The notes beneath the pieces were generated by a model, which was not told the DNA's origin, searched no databases, and worked only from the letters and a program-made list of their open reading frames with translations. Of a stretch of DNA of 64,000 nucleotides, positions 24,991 through 35,355 are shown in pieces (positions within the stretch are counted from its first letter, which is position 1; every line of letters begins with the position of its first letter). Source of the stretch: Bordetella genomosp. 8 (lineage in GTDB: Bacteria > Pseudomonadota > Gammaproteobacteria > Burkholderiales > Burkholderiaceae_B); contig NZ_CP021108.1 in NCBI RefSeq assembly GCF_002119685.1, positions 3,534,001-3,598,000 on the forward strand, given 5' to 3'. Made by a program: the position numbers and the translations under genes.

Positions 24991-26138
24991 GAGGCCGGGT
25001 CCTCCGGGTCATCGCCGGCATCCGGGTCGGACGGCAATCGCGCCCGCGTTTCGCTTGCCGCCTGAGCGGATGCCACGGCCTCCGCGCCGTCCGAGGCGAC
25101 TTCGTCGCTTGCGTCGGCCCTGGTGGCGCCTTGCTCCTTGTCCGGACCACCCTCGTCCTCCTCCGCCCCGTACTCGGTGGTGAAGGATTCCCCGCGCAGG
25201 CCCAGCTCGTTCAGCCAGCGCACCAGGACGGCGACGCTGCCATGGGTAACGATGACCCGCTCGGCGCCCGTGGCGCGGATGGCCTTGCCCAAGCCCGGCC
25301 AATCCGCGTGGTCGGACATCACGAACCCTCGATCCACGCCGCGCCGGCGGCGCGCGCCGCGCAAGCGCATCCAGCCGCTGGCGAATGCGTCGGCGTGCTC
25401 GCCGAATCGCCGGGTCCACGGCGTACCCCGCGCGGACGGCGGCGCCAACACCAATGCCCGGCGCAAATCCGCCGGATCGGCGATCTCCGACACGGTGATG
25501 GTGGGCGGCATGACGACGCCGGATGTCCGATATACCCGGTTCAGCCCTTCCACCGCGCCATGCGCGACGATCGGCCCGATCGACGCATCCAGCCCATGCA
25601 GGATCCGCTGGGCCTTGCCAAAGGCATAGCAATATAGGATCGACGCCCGGCCTTCGGCGGCATTGGCGGCCCACCAGGCATTGATGTCGGCCCGCACCTG
25701 CGCCACGTCATCCCAGCGATAGACCGGCAGGCCGAAGGTCGATTCGGTAATGAAGACGTCACACGGTACGGGCTCGAAGGGGTCGCAGGTGCCGTCTTCC
25801 TGCAGCTTGTAGTCGCCCGACGCGACCCAGACCTGGCCGCCATGCTCCAACCGCACCTGCGCCGACCCCAAAACATGCCCGGCGGGAAAAAGGGTAATGC
25901 GCACGCCGTTATGTACACGCGTTTCGCCGTAGGGCATGGCATCCAGGTCGACGTCGCCGACCCGCGCACGCAAGACGCCCGCACCGGCCGCCGACGCCAG
26001 GTAATGGGCGTGGCCCGCGCGTGCGTGATCGGAATGCGCATGCGTAATGATGGCGCGTTCGACCGGCCGCCAGGGGTCGATGTAGAAATCACCGGGTGGG
26101 CAATACAGGCCTTCGGGTCGTGCGACGATCAAATCCAT
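24987..26138 (-). CDS. Ligase-associated DNA exonuclease, metallo-beta-lactamase fold
   Basis: 383 residues from ATG 26138 (MDLIVARPEGLYCP), the usual family beginning; a longer in-frame start at 26189 adds 17 residues with no counterpart. Metal site THAHSDHARAG (HxHxDH), then FPAGHVLGSAQ, ASGDYKLQEDGTCDPFE, ITESTFGLPVYRW, and VMSDHADW. Related to SNM1/CPSF exonucleases; works with the downstream ligase (4-bp overlap). The family is about 330 residues; here an extra acidic, low-complexity tail of roughly 55 residues rich in Asp, Glu and Ala follows GESFTTEYGAEEDEGG. Confidence 0.93.
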   Translation of the reverse strand: MDLIVARPEGLYCPPGDFYIDPWRPVERAIITHAHSDHARAGHAHYLASAAGAGVLRARVGDVDLDAMPYGETRVHNGVRITLFPAGHVLGSAQVRLEHGGQVWVASGDYKLQEDGTCDPFEPVPCDVFITESTFGLPVYRWDDVAQVRADINAWWAANAAEGRASILYCYAFGKAQRILHGLDASIGPIVAHGAVEGLNRVYRTSGVVMPPTITVSEIADPADLRRALVLAPPSARGTPWTRRFGEHADAFASGWMRLRGARRRRGVDRGFVMSDHADWPGLGKAIRATGAERVIVTHGSVAVLVRWLNELGLRGESFTTEYGAEEDEGGPDKEQGATRADASDEVASDGAEAVASAQAASETRARLPSDPDAGDDPEDPAS

Positions 26139-26588
26139 GAAGTTCACAGTGCGGTGTTGCTTGGGGCGATGGCCAGGGCGCGTCGCCACGCATGATCGAG
26201 CTCTTGATCAACCTCAAGGCGTCCGCCTGTTGGCCGAGCTAGTCTGCCCGGGCAAGGCGCCCGTCCGGCGCGAAGCAAGCCGCAAGCCGGAAAGTGGCCG
26301 CACGGGTTACCAAAGTACACATCGTGGCAGGCTGACCATGAGCAAAATAGCTGTTGACTCCCCGTTCCCATCACCTTGGGCACGCTGCTTGCCAAGATAC
26401 ATGCATCCGGTCCCGAGCCGGTTGCGGATAGCAGCGAAGCATCGCGTATAGAAATTACGTTGCGTGTCATTTTCTACGCGAGAGACAGTAGCAATCGTTA
26501 CCCGTCGCCGTCTCCCGGCCTCCCCGTTGTCTTCGCCTGGCGCGTCCCAACTTTTTATCCGGACGCGTTTTCATTGGAGTAGGTAATC
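26139..26588. other. Divergent intergenic region upstream of glgA
   Basis: 450 bp between the exonuclease and glgA starts, with no convincing gene. It must carry the repair-operon and glucan-cluster promoters, though no clear sigma-70 pair was found. The right half is less G+C-rich and holds the leader hairpin at 26443-26480. Confidence 0.45.
26443..26480 (+). promoter_or_regulatory. Stem-loop in glgA leader
   Basis: CGCGTATAGAAA and TTTCTACGCG can pair as a 10-bp stem with a 2-nt bulge and a 16-nt loop, about 110 bp upstream of the glgA start. It could be a 5' leader structure or an operator; nothing decides between these. Confidence 0.35.
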
Positions 26589-28208
26589 GTGTCGCGAAAA
26601 ATCCTGGCTGTTACGTCGGAAGCGTTTCCCCTGGCAAAGACCGGGGGCCTGGGTGACGCCGTCAGCGGCATGGCGCGCGCCCTTCACGAAAGCGGCACGG
26701 CCATTACGCTGATGTTGCCCGCCTATCGCGGCACCATCGAAAAATTGACGCAGGTCAGGGAAATCGCCCGCTTGCGCCGCCTGCCCGGCGGCGAAGCGCG
26801 GCTGCTACACGGCATCTGCCCGGCGCTGGGCGGCGTGCCGGTGCTGCTCTTGCAGAACGACAAGCTGTACGACCGCGACACGCTGTACACCGACGCGGAA
26901 GGCCGCGAATACGAGGACAACGGCATCCGCTTCGCGGCGCTGGCGCACGCCGCCGCTCGCGTGGCCGCCGGCACCACGCGCATCCCCCGCCCCGATATTG
27001 TGCATGCGCACGACTGGCACACCGGTCTGGTGCCTATGCTGGTGCGTGACAAGGGCATCAACGTGCGCACGGTGCTCACCATCCACAATATGGCCTTCCA
27101 GGGCGTGTACCCCATGCATATGGCTGACGCCATGGGCATCCACCCGCGCCACCTGACGGTGGAAGGCATCGAGTACTGGGGCCAGCTCAGCTTCCTGAAA
27201 GCGGGCATCCGGCACGCGGACCGCATCACCACGGTCAGCCACACCTATGCGCGCGAGATCCTGACCGAACGCTTCGGCTGCGGGCTGGAAGGCGTGCTGG
27301 CGACGCGCCTGCACGACCTGCTGGCCGTGCCGAACGGCATCGATCCGGAAGAATGGGATCCCGCCAATGACGTCCACCTGGACGGTTATGCCTTCAGCGC
27401 TTCCAATATGGACAACAAGCCGCGCTGCAAGGTGCGTCTGCAGCGGCACTTCGGTCTGACGGAAAACCCGCGTGCGCCGGTGCTGGTCATGGGCAGCCGC
27501 CTGACCAGCCAGAAAATGGCTGACCTGGCGGTACAGGCCATTCCCCGCATGCTGGACGATTATCCCGACCTGCAGGTTGCCGTGCTCGGCCAGGGCGAAA
27601 AATGGATAGAAGCGGCGCTGCGCCAGTTGCAGCGCTGCTATCCGGGCCGCTGCGCCGCGCGCATCGGCTTCGACGAAGAAACCGCGCATATCCTGCACGC
27701 CGGCGGCGACATGCTGCTGCACGGCAGCCGCTTCGAACCCTTCGGGCTGACGCCGCTGTACGCGATGCGCTACGGCACCATACCCATCGGCTCGCGTGTC
27801 GGCGGGATGGCGGACACCATTACGGACCCGGGCGTGCGCGCGGGCCGCGATGCCATGCGCAACGCGACGGGCGTGCTGTTCGACGGCGAAACCGCGGATG
27901 CCATGGCCGGCGCCATTACGCGTGCGATCAGCCTGTACCGCCGCCCCGCCATCTGGCAGGCGATGCGCCACCGCGCCATGACCACCGATTTCAGTTGGGA
28001 ACGCGTCGTCCCGAGCTATGACAGCCTGTATCGGTCGTTGATGCCGGACGATGCCGTCCAGCAGACGCCTGCCGCCGTGCCCGCTCCCATCCGGCCTTCC
28101 CTGCTGGATCAGGTCACCGCCGCCGCGCGCCCGCTGGCCGTGGTCGGAATCGGCGGTCGATCCGGCAAGGACGCCGCGCCCAGCGCGCTGACCGCCGGCG
28201 CTGCTTGA
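26589..28208 (+). CDS. glgA: Glycogen synthase (GT5)
   Basis: Transfers glucose from a nucleotide-glucose donor to alpha-1,4-glucan. 539 residues with the N-terminal donor motif KTGGLGD (about 17-23), HAHDWHTGL, TIHNMAFQG, NGIDPEEWDP and the C-terminal EPFGLTPLYAMRYGTIPI with the acid/base-region glutamate. Start is GTG 26589, preceded by GGAGTAGG. Normal GlgA is about 480 residues; the final 50 or so (from about residue 485, Ala/Pro-rich) are a low-complexity extension. It heads the alpha-glucan cluster but is separated from glgE by a 261-bp repeat-containing spacer. No glgC is near, so the donor must come from elsewhere. Confidence 0.94.
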   Translation: MSRKILAVTSEAFPLAKTGGLGDAVSGMARALHESGTAITLMLPAYRGTIEKLTQVREIARLRRLPGGEARLLHGICPALGGVPVLLLQNDKLYDRDTLYTDAEGREYEDNGIRFAALAHAAARVAAGTTRIPRPDIVHAHDWHTGLVPMLVRDKGINVRTVLTIHNMAFQGVYPMHMADAMGIHPRHLTVEGIEYWGQLSFLKAGIRHADRITTVSHTYAREILTERFGCGLEGVLATRLHDLLAVPNGIDPEEWDPANDVHLDGYAFSASNMDNKPRCKVRLQRHFGLTENPRAPVLVMGSRLTSQKMADLAVQAIPRMLDDYPDLQVAVLGQGEKWIEAALRQLQRCYPGRCAARIGFDEETAHILHAGGDMLLHGSRFEPFGLTPLYAMRYGTIPIGSRVGGMADTITDPGVRAGRDAMRNATGVLFDGETADAMAGAITRAISLYRRPAIWQAMRHRAMTTDFSWERVVPSYDSLYRSLMPDDAVQQTPAAVPAPIRPSLLDQVTAAARPLAVVGIGGRSGKDAAPSALTAGAA

Positions 28209-28272
28209 GGGACTCCGCCAATTGGTGGATAGGGCCACTCCGCCAACGGTGGAGCTGCCTGCGCGCCATTGG

Positions 28273-28315
28273 CGGATTGCCGTCCGCAGCGCACGGATAG
28301 GCGAACGGCAATCCG
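28273..28315 (+). terminator. Stem-loop with 10-bp perfect arms after glgA
   Basis: CGGATTGCCG at 28273-28282 is exactly complementary to CGGCAATCCG at 28306-28315, with a 23-nt loop. No T-run follows, so it may be a processing or attenuation structure rather than an intrinsic terminator. Confidence 0.4.
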
Positions 28316-28345
28316 ACCGGCTTATCGTCGACGACAACCCACCAT

Positions 28346-28402
28346 CGCGTCCGGGCCTTGCGCTTGCGACGCGATGGCCGCGTCCGGGCCTCTGGCTTGC
28401 GA
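28346..28402 (+). repeat. 33-bp near-tandem direct repeat
   Basis: A 24-bp segment starting CGCGTCCGGGCC and ending CTTGCGA occurs at 28346-28369 and again at 28379-28402, with only about three differences and a period of 33 bp. It lies just upstream of glgE. Confidence 0.7.
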
Positions 28403-28469
28403 TGCCGCAGCCGCGGCCCGCGGCCGTGCCCGTCACCTATCGATCAACGAGACACTCTACGAGCCCTAA

Positions 28470-31400
28470 ATGCGCATTTATTACGTCCATCCCGTGCTCG
28501 CCGGTCCGCTTTCCAACAATGCCGCCGGGCGCTGGCCGGCGATATGCGCGCGCGCCAAGGCGCTGGGATTCGACACGCTGATGGTGGCGCCCCTGGGCGC
28601 GCCCGATCCTGCCGGCAATCCTTACGTGCCCAGCGATCCCGGGCGCTTGAATCCCGCGCTGGGCCAGCTGGCGCTGGACGAAACCTTGGCCACCTTGTCC
28701 GCGCTATGTGACAAACACCGGCTGGCGCTGATGGTGGACCTGGTACTGGACCGTGTGGCGGCGGACGGCGCGATGGCGCAGGCGCATCCGGACTGGTACG
28801 AGCATCCCGAAGGCGTGGATGCGCTGCTCGATCCGCGCAAGCCGCTGGAAGAGCGCCATGCCCTGCCGCTGCGCCGCGAAGGCGGCGCTGCGCCCCAAGG
28901 CTTCATCGCCGATTGGGTCGAGCGCCTGGGCCTGTGGGTACAGAATGGCGTGGCGGGCTTTCGCTGCATGTCGCCGCACGGACTGAACGCCCCGGAATGG
29001 CGCGATCTGATGGAAGGCGTGCGGGCGGTGCGTCCCGATACCCGCTTCCTGGCATGGACGCCGGGGCTGAACCCGGCGCAGACCGGCCAATTGGCCGGCG
29101 CCGGCTTCGATGGCGTGTTTTCCTCGCTGCCGTGGTGGGACTATCGCTCGCCCTGGTTGATGGACGAGTACACGCGCCTGCGCCTGATCGCCCCCGTCAT
29201 CGCCGCCGCGGAAGCGCCTTACGCCAAACGCGTGGCGGCCTGGCGCGACGACGCGCATGGGCGCTATCTGAACGCCGCACGGGCGATCTGGACCGCCGCG
29301 GTGGTGGGCGACGCCGGGATCTTCGTGCCGATGGGCTTCGAGGACAGCGCCGTCGAAACCATCGAACCGCATGGCGGCGACGGCAATCCCGACCTTTGGT
29401 ATGGAGAAGCTTCGGCCTCCGCGGCCAACCCCGCCAACCGTGACGGGGCGCCGTCCGCGCGGGGTTCCCGGCGGCGCGCCAACGATGTCCCGGATAGCGG
29501 CCCCCACCCCACCCTCCACGGGGATATTTCGCTGGTGAACCAGTGGTTGAGCCGCACCGCGGGCGCGACAGGACCGCTGCGCAGCCTGCTCGGGCCGTTG
29601 TCGCCCGTCACCGCCTTGTTCCGCGGCGACGGCCACCCCTACGCCTTGCCCGGCAATGGCCGCGCGCCAGCGCGGCTTGTGGTGCTGAACCCCGACGATC
29701 ACCACGACGCCCCCATCGATTGGGACACGCTGGCCAGCCGCCTGCCGGACACCTACGCCAGGCTGGACATGTGGGAAGCCGATCAGGCGGCCACGGAACT
29801 GCCCGAACGCCTGGCGCCCGGCGCCGTCGTGCGGCTGGGCGCCAGCCGGCTGCCGCCGGTACGCATGCCGGCGTCCGACGAAGGGCGCACGTCCGTGACC
29901 GCGGCCATGCGGGCGCCCCGAGCGGCGATCGAGCGTGTCACGCCCGCGGTCGACGATGGCGCCTTCCCGGTGAAACGCGTGGTGGACGAGCCTGTCAACG
30001 TGGAAGCCGACGTGTTCATGGATGGCCACGAGCACATCGCCGTCGCCCTGCTGTGGCGCGCCGCCGACGAACGCGGATGGCGGCGCGAGCCCATGACGCT
30101 GCTGAACAACGATCGCTGGCAAGGCCAGTTCGTGCCGCGCCGCAATGGCCGCCATTACTTCGTGGTGCAGGCATGGTCCGACACCTGGCATTCCTTCACG
30201 GAGGGTTATGCCAAGAAGCATCAGGCGGGCGTGGACATCGCGCTGGAGACGGCCGAAGGCCGCCAGGCCATCGCCGCCGCGCTCGAACGCCTGCCCGCCG
30301 ACACGCCCGCCGCGGAATCGCTGCGGCACGCCTTGCGGGTGCTGGGCCATGAACCCGAAGCGCCCGCGCCCCGGCGCGGGCGCCGCAAGGCCGACGCGCC
30401 GCCGCCGCCAGTGTTCGCCGCGCCGACGCCCGAACAGGTGGCTGTCCTGCTTGCCGAGGAAACCACCGTGGCCATGCGCCAGGCTGACGCGCGCCCCTTC
30501 GAAACCACCACCCCGGTGGAATACGCCGTCACCGTGGACCGCCCGGCGGCGCGCTTCGCCAGCTGGTACGAGATCTTCCCACGCTCGCAGACCGACGATC
30601 CGGCGCGCCACGGCACATTCGACGACGTCATCCGCGAGCTGCCGCGGATACGCGCCATGGGCTTCGACACGCTGTATTTCCCGCCCATACATCCCATCGG
30701 CCGGCGCAACCGCAAGGGCCGCAACAACACCCTGACGCCGAGCGCCGACGATCCGGGCAGCCCCTACGCCATCGGTGCCGAGGAAGGCGGCCACGATGCC
30801 CTGCATCCCCAGCTGGGCTCATTGGACGATTTCAAGCGCCTGATCGACGCGGCGCATCGCCATGAACTGGAGATCGCGCTGGACTTCGCCATCCAGTGCT
30901 CGCCCGATCACCCCTGGCTGAAAGAGCACCCGGAATGGTTCGACTGGCGCCCGGACGGCTCGCTGAAGTATGCCGAGAATCCGCCCAAGAAATACGAGGA
31001 CATCGTCAACGTCGACTTCTATGGTCCGCAGGCCGGCGCTTCGCGCCAGGCCGGGCTGTGGCGGGCATTGCGCGACGTGGTGCTGTTCTGGGTTGCGCAG
31101 GGCGTGCGCATCTTCCGCGTGGACAATCCGCACACCAAGCCGCTGCCCTTCTGGCAATGGATGATCGCCGACGTGCAGAGCCGTCATCCGGAAACCCTGT
31201 TCCTGTCCGAAGCCTTTACCCGGCCCAAGATGATGTACCGGCTGGCCAAGGTCGGCTTCAGCCAGTCGTACACCTACTTCACGTGGCGCGATACCAAGCA
31301 GGAACTGACGGAATACCTGACGGAGCTGAATGCCGCGCCGCCCGCGGAATTCTTCCGGCCGCATTTCTTCGTCAACACGCCGGACATCAATCCGCGCTTC

Positions 31401-31934
31401 CTGCAGACCTCGGGGCGCGGCGGCTTCCTGATACGCGCCGCGCTGGCCGCGACGCTGTCCGGGCTGTGGGGCGTCTATAACGGCTTCGAGCTGTGCGAAG
31501 CCTCGCCGGTGCCGGGCAAGGAGGAATACCTGGATTCGGAGAAGTACCAGATCCGCGTCTGGGACCATGACCGGCCCGGCAATATCGTGCGCGAAGTCAC
31601 GCAGTTGAATGCGATACGGCGCGCCAATCCCGCCCTGCATACGCACCTGGGCGTGCGATTCCACAGTGCGTTCAACGATAACGTTTTGTTCTTTTCCAAG
31701 GCCACGGCGGAACGCGATAACGTTGTGCTCGTGGCCATCAGCCTGGATCCCCACAACGCGCAGACCGCGCAGGTGGACCTGCCGTTGTGGGAGTTCGGGC
31801 TGCCGGATCACGGCACACTTCATGCCGACGATCTGGTCGACGGTAGCCGCCAGTCCTGGCAAGGCAGGCAGCAAACCATACATCTGCATCCGGGGCAGCC
31901 GTACCGGATCTGGCGGGTCGCGGGCATGGCCTGA
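28470..31934 (+). CDS. glgE: Maltosyltransferase GlgE with extra degenerate amylase-like N-domain
   Basis: 1154 residues, against about 670 for stand-alone GlgE. The C-terminal part (about 500-1154) is GlgE: WYEIFPRSQ, FPPIHPIGRRNRKGRNN, nucleophile Asp885 in RVDNPHTKP, acid/base Glu914 in FLSEAFTRPKM, and SYTYFTWR. The 29-residue spacing equals that of characterised GlgE. It extends alpha-1,4-glucan using maltose 1-phosphate. Residues 1 to about 380 resemble a GH13 barrel (VDLVLDRVAADGAMAQAHPDWY) but the nucleophile position in GFRCMSPHG is Met167 instead of Asp, so this half is probably inactive and may bind glucan. Weak ribosome site. Next gene, treS-mak, starts 57 bp later and makes its donor. 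Confidence 0.92.
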   Translation: MRIYYVHPVLAGPLSNNAAGRWPAICARAKALGFDTLMVAPLGAPDPAGNPYVPSDPGRLNPALGQLALDETLATLSALCDKHRLALMVDLVLDRVAADGAMAQAHPDWYEHPEGVDALLDPRKPLEERHALPLRREGGAAPQGFIADWVERLGLWVQNGVAGFRCMSPHGLNAPEWRDLMEGVRAVRPDTRFLAWTPGLNPAQTGQLAGAGFDGVFSSLPWWDYRSPWLMDEYTRLRLIAPVIAAAEAPYAKRVAAWRDDAHGRYLNAARAIWTAAVVGDAGIFVPMGFEDSAVETIEPHGGDGNPDLWYGEASASAANPANRDGAPSARGSRRRANDVPDSGPHPTLHGDISLVNQWLSRTAGATGPLRSLLGPLSPVTALFRGDGHPYALPGNGRAPARLVVLNPDDHHDAPIDWDTLASRLPDTYARLDMWEADQAATELPERLAPGAVVRLGASRLPPVRMPASDEGRTSVTAAMRAPRAAIERVTPAVDDGAFPVKRVVDEPVNVEADVFMDGHEHIAVALLWRAADERGWRREPMTLLNNDRWQGQFVPRRNGRHYFVVQAWSDTWHSFTEGYAKKHQAGVDIALETAEGRQAIAAALERLPADTPAAESLRHALRVLGHEPEAPAPRRGRRKADAPPPPVFAAPTPEQVAVLLAEETTVAMRQADARPFETTTPVEYAVTVDRPAARFASWYEIFPRSQTDDPARHGTFDDVIRELPRIRAMGFDTLYFPPIHPIGRRNRKGRNNTLTPSADDPGSPYAIGAEEGGHDALHPQLGSLDDFKRLIDAAHRHELEIALDFAIQCSPDHPWLKEHPEWFDWRPDGSLKYAENPPKKYEDIVNVDFYGPQAGASRQAGLWRALRDVVLFWVAQGVRIFRVDNPHTKPLPFWQWMIADVQSRHPETLFLSEAFTRPKMMYRLAKVGFSQSYTYFTWRDTKQELTEYLTELNAAPPAEFFRPHFFVNTPDINPRFLQTSGRGGFLIRAALAATLSGLWGVYNGFELCEASPVPGKEEYLDSEKYQIRVWDHDRPGNIVREVTQLNAIRRANPALHTHLGVRFHSAFNDNVLFFSKATAERDNVVLVAISLDPHNAQTAQVDLPLWEFGLPDHGTLHADDLVDGSRQSWQGRQQTIHLHPGQPYRIWRVAGMA

Positions 31935-31991
31935 TTCACCCGAGTCGGGCGGCCCCGTGAAAACAACAGAGACACGCAAGCGAAGCAAACC

Positions 31992-34900
31992 ATGACCGAC
32001 AGCACCGTCAATACCCCCGACCGCGATGATCCGCTCTGGTACAAGGACGCGGTCATATACCAGTTGCACCTGAAGTCGTTCTACGACGCCAACAACGATG
32101 GCGTCGGCGACTTCTCGGGGCTGATCGAGAAGCTCGACTACATCTCGCAGCTGGGCGTCAACACCATCTGGCTGCTGCCCTTCTATCCGTCGCCGCGGCG
32201 CGACGACGGCTATGACATCGCCGACTATCGCGGCGTGCACGAAGACTACGGTTCGCTGCCCGACGTGCGCAAATTCATACGCGCCGCGCACGCGCGCGGC
32301 CTGCGCGTGATCACCGAACTGGTGGTCAATCACACCTCGGACCAGCACCCCTGGTTCCAGCGCGCCCGCCGTGCCAAGCCTGGATCGGCGGCCCGCAACT
32401 ACTACGTGTGGTCGGACAACGACCAAGCCTACGCCGGCACGCGCATCATCTTCCTGGATACGGAAAAGTCCAATTGGACCTGGGACCCCGTGGCGGGCGC
32501 CTATTTCTGGCACCGTTTCTATTCGCACCAGCCGGACTTGAACTACGACAATCCGCAGGTGCTGAAAGAAGTGCTGGGCGTGATGCGCTATTGGCTGGAC
32601 ATGGGCGTGGATGGATTGCGCCTGGATGCCGTGCCCTATCTGGTGGAACGCGAAGGGACCAACAACGAGAACCTGCCGGAAACGCATGACGTCCTGAAGA
32701 AAATCCGCGCCACGCTGGACGCCGAGTACACCAATCGCCTGTTGCTGGCGGAAGCCAACCAGTGGCCGGAAGACGCGCAGGAATACTTCGGCAAGGGCGA
32801 CGAATGCCATATGTCGTTCCACTTCCCGCTGATGCCGCGCATGTACATGGCCATCGCGCGGGAAGACCGCTTTCCCATCACCGACATCATGCGGCAGACG
32901 CCGGACATCCCGGAAAACTGCCAGTGGGCCATCTTCCTGCGCAACCATGATGAATTGACGCTGGAAATGGTGACCAGCAGCGAACGCGACTACCTGTGGG
33001 ACGTCTACGCCGCCGACCGCCGCGCGCGCCTGAACCTGGGCATCCGACGGCGCCTGGCGCCGCTCATGGAGCGCGACCGCCGCCGCATCGAACTGATGAA
33101 CAGCCTGCTGTTGTCCATGCCTGGCACCCCGGTGATCTACTACGGCGACGAGCTGGGCATGGGCGACAACGTCCACCTGGGCGATCGCGACGGCGTGCGC
33201 ACTCCGATGCAGTGGTCGCCCGATCGCAACGGCGGCTTTTCGCGTGCCGATCCGGAACGCCTGCCCCTGCCGGTCCTGATGGGTCCGCTGTACGGCTACG
33301 AAGCGGTCAACGTGGAAGCGCAGCAGCGCGATCCGCATTCCCTGTTGAACTGGACGCGCCGCATGCTGGCCACCCGCCGGCAGACGCGCGCCTTCGGCCG
33401 CGGCACCCTGCGTTTCCTGTTTCCGGGCAATCGCAAGATCCTGGCTTACCTGCGCGAATACGAGGACAGCGTCATCCTGTGCGTGGCCAACCTGTCGCGC
33501 GCGCCGCAGCCGGTGGAACTGGACCTGTCCGCCATGAACGGCCGCGTGCCGGTGGAATTGCTGGGCGGCACGCCCTTCCCCGCCATCGGCGAACTGCCCT
33601 ACCTGCTGACGCTGCCGCCTTATGGCTTTTACTGGTTCGAACTGAGCACCGTGGCATCGCCGCCTTCCTGGCACGCGACGCATCCGGAACAGATGCCGGA
33701 GTACTACACCCTGGTGCTGCGGGGTCGTACCGGCTACGACCTGACGGAAGGCGCGGTGCGATCGCTGCGCCAGGACGTGCTGCCCCTGTACCTGGCGCGC
33801 CAGCGCTGGTTCCCCAAGGATCGCAAGGTCAACTTCGCCCAGGCTGCCTACGCCGTGCAGTTGAAGGACACGGAATTCGAATGCTTCATCGCCGAGCTGG
33901 AGATGGACTTCGACGGCAAGCCGGCACGTTTCCTGTTGCCGGTGGCGCTGATCTGGGGCGAGACGCTGCCGCCGATGGCGCAGCAGTACGCACTGGCGCG
34001 CGTGCGCCGCGCCGCCGAAATGGGCATGCTGACGGATGCCTACACGCTGCCTACCTTCATCCATGCGCTCGTGCGCGGACTGCGCCAGCGGCTCGAGCTG
34101 CCGGTGCCGCGCGCCAATCCGCCCTGCGTGCTGCACTTCCGCGGCGAACCGGGACTGGACGCCCTGGATCTGCCGCCCGATCCTGAAATCACCTGGTTCA
34201 CCGGCGAGCAGTCCAACAGCTCGATGACGGTGGGCGGCGTGGCGATGCTGAAGCTGATCCGCCACATCGTGCCGGGCGTGCATCCGGAAGCGGAGATGAC
34301 CCGCCGGCTGACGCAGGCCGGCTACACCAACAGCGCCCAATTGCTGGGCGAGATCGTCCGCATCAATGAAGACGGCACGCCGCACACGCTGGCCTTGATG
34401 CACTCGGTCATCACCAACCAGGGCGATGCCTGGGGCTGGACCCTGGAATACCTTAAGCGCACGCTGGAAGCCGGCGCGCTGACGCCCGAAAGCGCGGAAG
34501 ACTACGCCGAGGACCTGAAGGGCTATATCGCCTTTGCCTCCGCCATCGGCAAGCGCCTGGGCGAGCTGCACGCGGTACTCGCCCAGGACAGCGACGATCC
34601 CGCCTTCGAGCCGCACAAGGCCACGGCCGCCGATGCGCGCAAGCGCGCGGCGGATGTGACCGCGATGCTGGATCGCGGGCTGAAGCTGCTGAAGGAGAAC
34701 ATCGGCAAGCTGGAAACGGCTTGCGCCGACAAGGCGCAGCGCCTGATCTCGCTGCGCGACGAACTGGTCGAAGCAATCAAGACGCTGGCCCAGAGCGAGA
34801 TCGGCACGCGGCATATCCGCATCCACGGCGACTTCCACCTGGGCCAGGTGCTGGTGGCGCAAAGCGATGCCTACATCATCGACTTCGAGGGCGAACCGGC

Positions 34901-35339
34901 CCGCTCGCTGGAAGAACGCCGTGCCAAGAGCAGCGCGGCGCGCGACGTGGCCGGCCTGCTGCGGTCGTTCGACTACGCGGCCGCCACGGTGGCCAACGGT
35001 TTCGGTGACGCCGAAGCCAAGGCCGCCGAAGCGCAGCCCGCCGATGTCGTCCTGCGCGATCGCCGCCGCGGCCTGATCGTGCACTTCCGCGAGGTCGCCA
35101 ATCAGGCCTTCCTTTCGGCGTACCGCGAAGTGTCGCGCAACGCCGAGCCGCGCTGGATGGACGACGACCAGGAAGACCCGCTCATCGACCTGGCCCTGAT
35201 CGAAAAAGCCGCTTATGAAATCGCGTACGAGGCAGCCCACCGTCCCGACTGGGTCAGCATCCCCCTGAACGGCCTGGCCGCGCTGGCGGACCGCGTGCTG
35301 GCCCCGGATACGGCTTCCGGGCCCGCCAACGCAGAATAG
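31992..35339 (+). CDS. treS: Trehalose synthase-maltokinase fusion
   Basis: Bifunctional 1115-residue enzyme. Residues 1 to about 550 are TreS (GH13), interconverting trehalose and maltose: [30 protein letters not shown], catalytic Asp212 in [10 protein letters not shown], Glu254 in [10 protein letters not shown] and Asp320 in RNHDELTL. From about 570 to the end is maltokinase (Mak/Pep2), which phosphorylates maltose to maltose 1-phosphate: [27 protein letters not shown], kinase loop [12 protein letters not shown] (Asp947) and IIDFEGEP (Asp964). It supplies the GlgE donor, matching its place between glgE and glgB. The fused form is common in proteobacterial GlgE loci. The glgB start follows by 16 bp. 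Confidence 0.96.
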   Translation: MTDSTVNTPDRDDPLWYKDAVIYQLHLKSFYDANNDGVGDFSGLIEKLDYISQLGVNTIWLLPFYPSPRRDDGYDIADYRGVHEDYGSLPDVRKFIRAAHARGLRVITELVVNHTSDQHPWFQRARRAKPGSAARNYYVWSDNDQAYAGTRIIFLDTEKSNWTWDPVAGAYFWHRFYSHQPDLNYDNPQVLKEVLGVMRYWLDMGVDGLRLDAVPYLVEREGTNNENLPETHDVLKKIRATLDAEYTNRLLLAEANQWPEDAQEYFGKGDECHMSFHFPLMPRMYMAIAREDRFPITDIMRQTPDIPENCQWAIFLRNHDELTLEMVTSSERDYLWDVYAADRRARLNLGIRRRLAPLMERDRRRIELMNSLLLSMPGTPVIYYGDELGMGDNVHLGDRDGVRTPMQWSPDRNGGFSRADPERLPLPVLMGPLYGYEAVNVEAQQRDPHSLLNWTRRMLATRRQTRAFGRGTLRFLFPGNRKILAYLREYEDSVILCVANLSRAPQPVELDLSAMNGRVPVELLGGTPFPAIGELPYLLTLPPYGFYWFELSTVASPPSWHATHPEQMPEYYTLVLRGRTGYDLTEGAVRSLRQDVLPLYLARQRWFPKDRKVNFAQAAYAVQLKDTEFECFIAELEMDFDGKPARFLLPVALIWGETLPPMAQQYALARVRRAAEMGMLTDAYTLPTFIHALVRGLRQRLELPVPRANPPCVLHFRGEPGLDALDLPPDPEITWFTGEQSNSSMTVGGVAMLKLIRHIVPGVHPEAEMTRRLTQAGYTNSAQLLGEIVRINEDGTPHTLALMHSVITNQGDAWGWTLEYLKRTLEAGALTPESAEDYAEDLKGYIAFASAIGKRLGELHAVLAQDSDDPAFEPHKATAADARKRAADVTAMLDRGLKLLKENIGKLETACADKAQRLISLRDELVEAIKTLAQSEIGTRHIRIHGDFHLGQVLVAQSDAYIIDFEGEPARSLEERRAKSSAARDVAGLLRSFDYAAATVANGFGDAEAKAAEAQPADVVLRDRRRGLIVHFREVANQAFLSAYREVSRNAEPRWMDDDQEDPLIDLALIEKAAYEIAYEAAHRPDWVSIPLNGLAALADRVLAPDTASGPANAE

Positions 35340-35355
35340 GAACACCGGAACCAAC

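Larger units (their letters stand above)
28209..28469 (+). other. Palindrome- and repeat-rich spacer between glgA and glgE
   Basis: 261 bp without a convincing gene. It holds two related hairpins, ACTCCGCCAATTGGTGGA (28212-28229) and CTCCGCCAACGGTGGAG (28238-28254), then CGCCATTGGCG; an inverted pair CGGATTGCCG/CGGCAATCCG (28273-28282 and 28306-28315); and a 33-bp near-tandem duplication (28346-28402). It may contain a terminator/attenuator for glgA and a second promoter for glgE onward. Confidence 0.6.

Noticed and set aside
28209..28469. CRISPR-like array in the repeat-rich spacer
   Set aside because: Only two repeat copies of each kind, no regular spacers and no cas genes in the window.
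28704..30806. 700-codon minus-strand frame opposite glgE
   Set aside because: Shadow of the glgE codon pattern; no start context or family resemblance.
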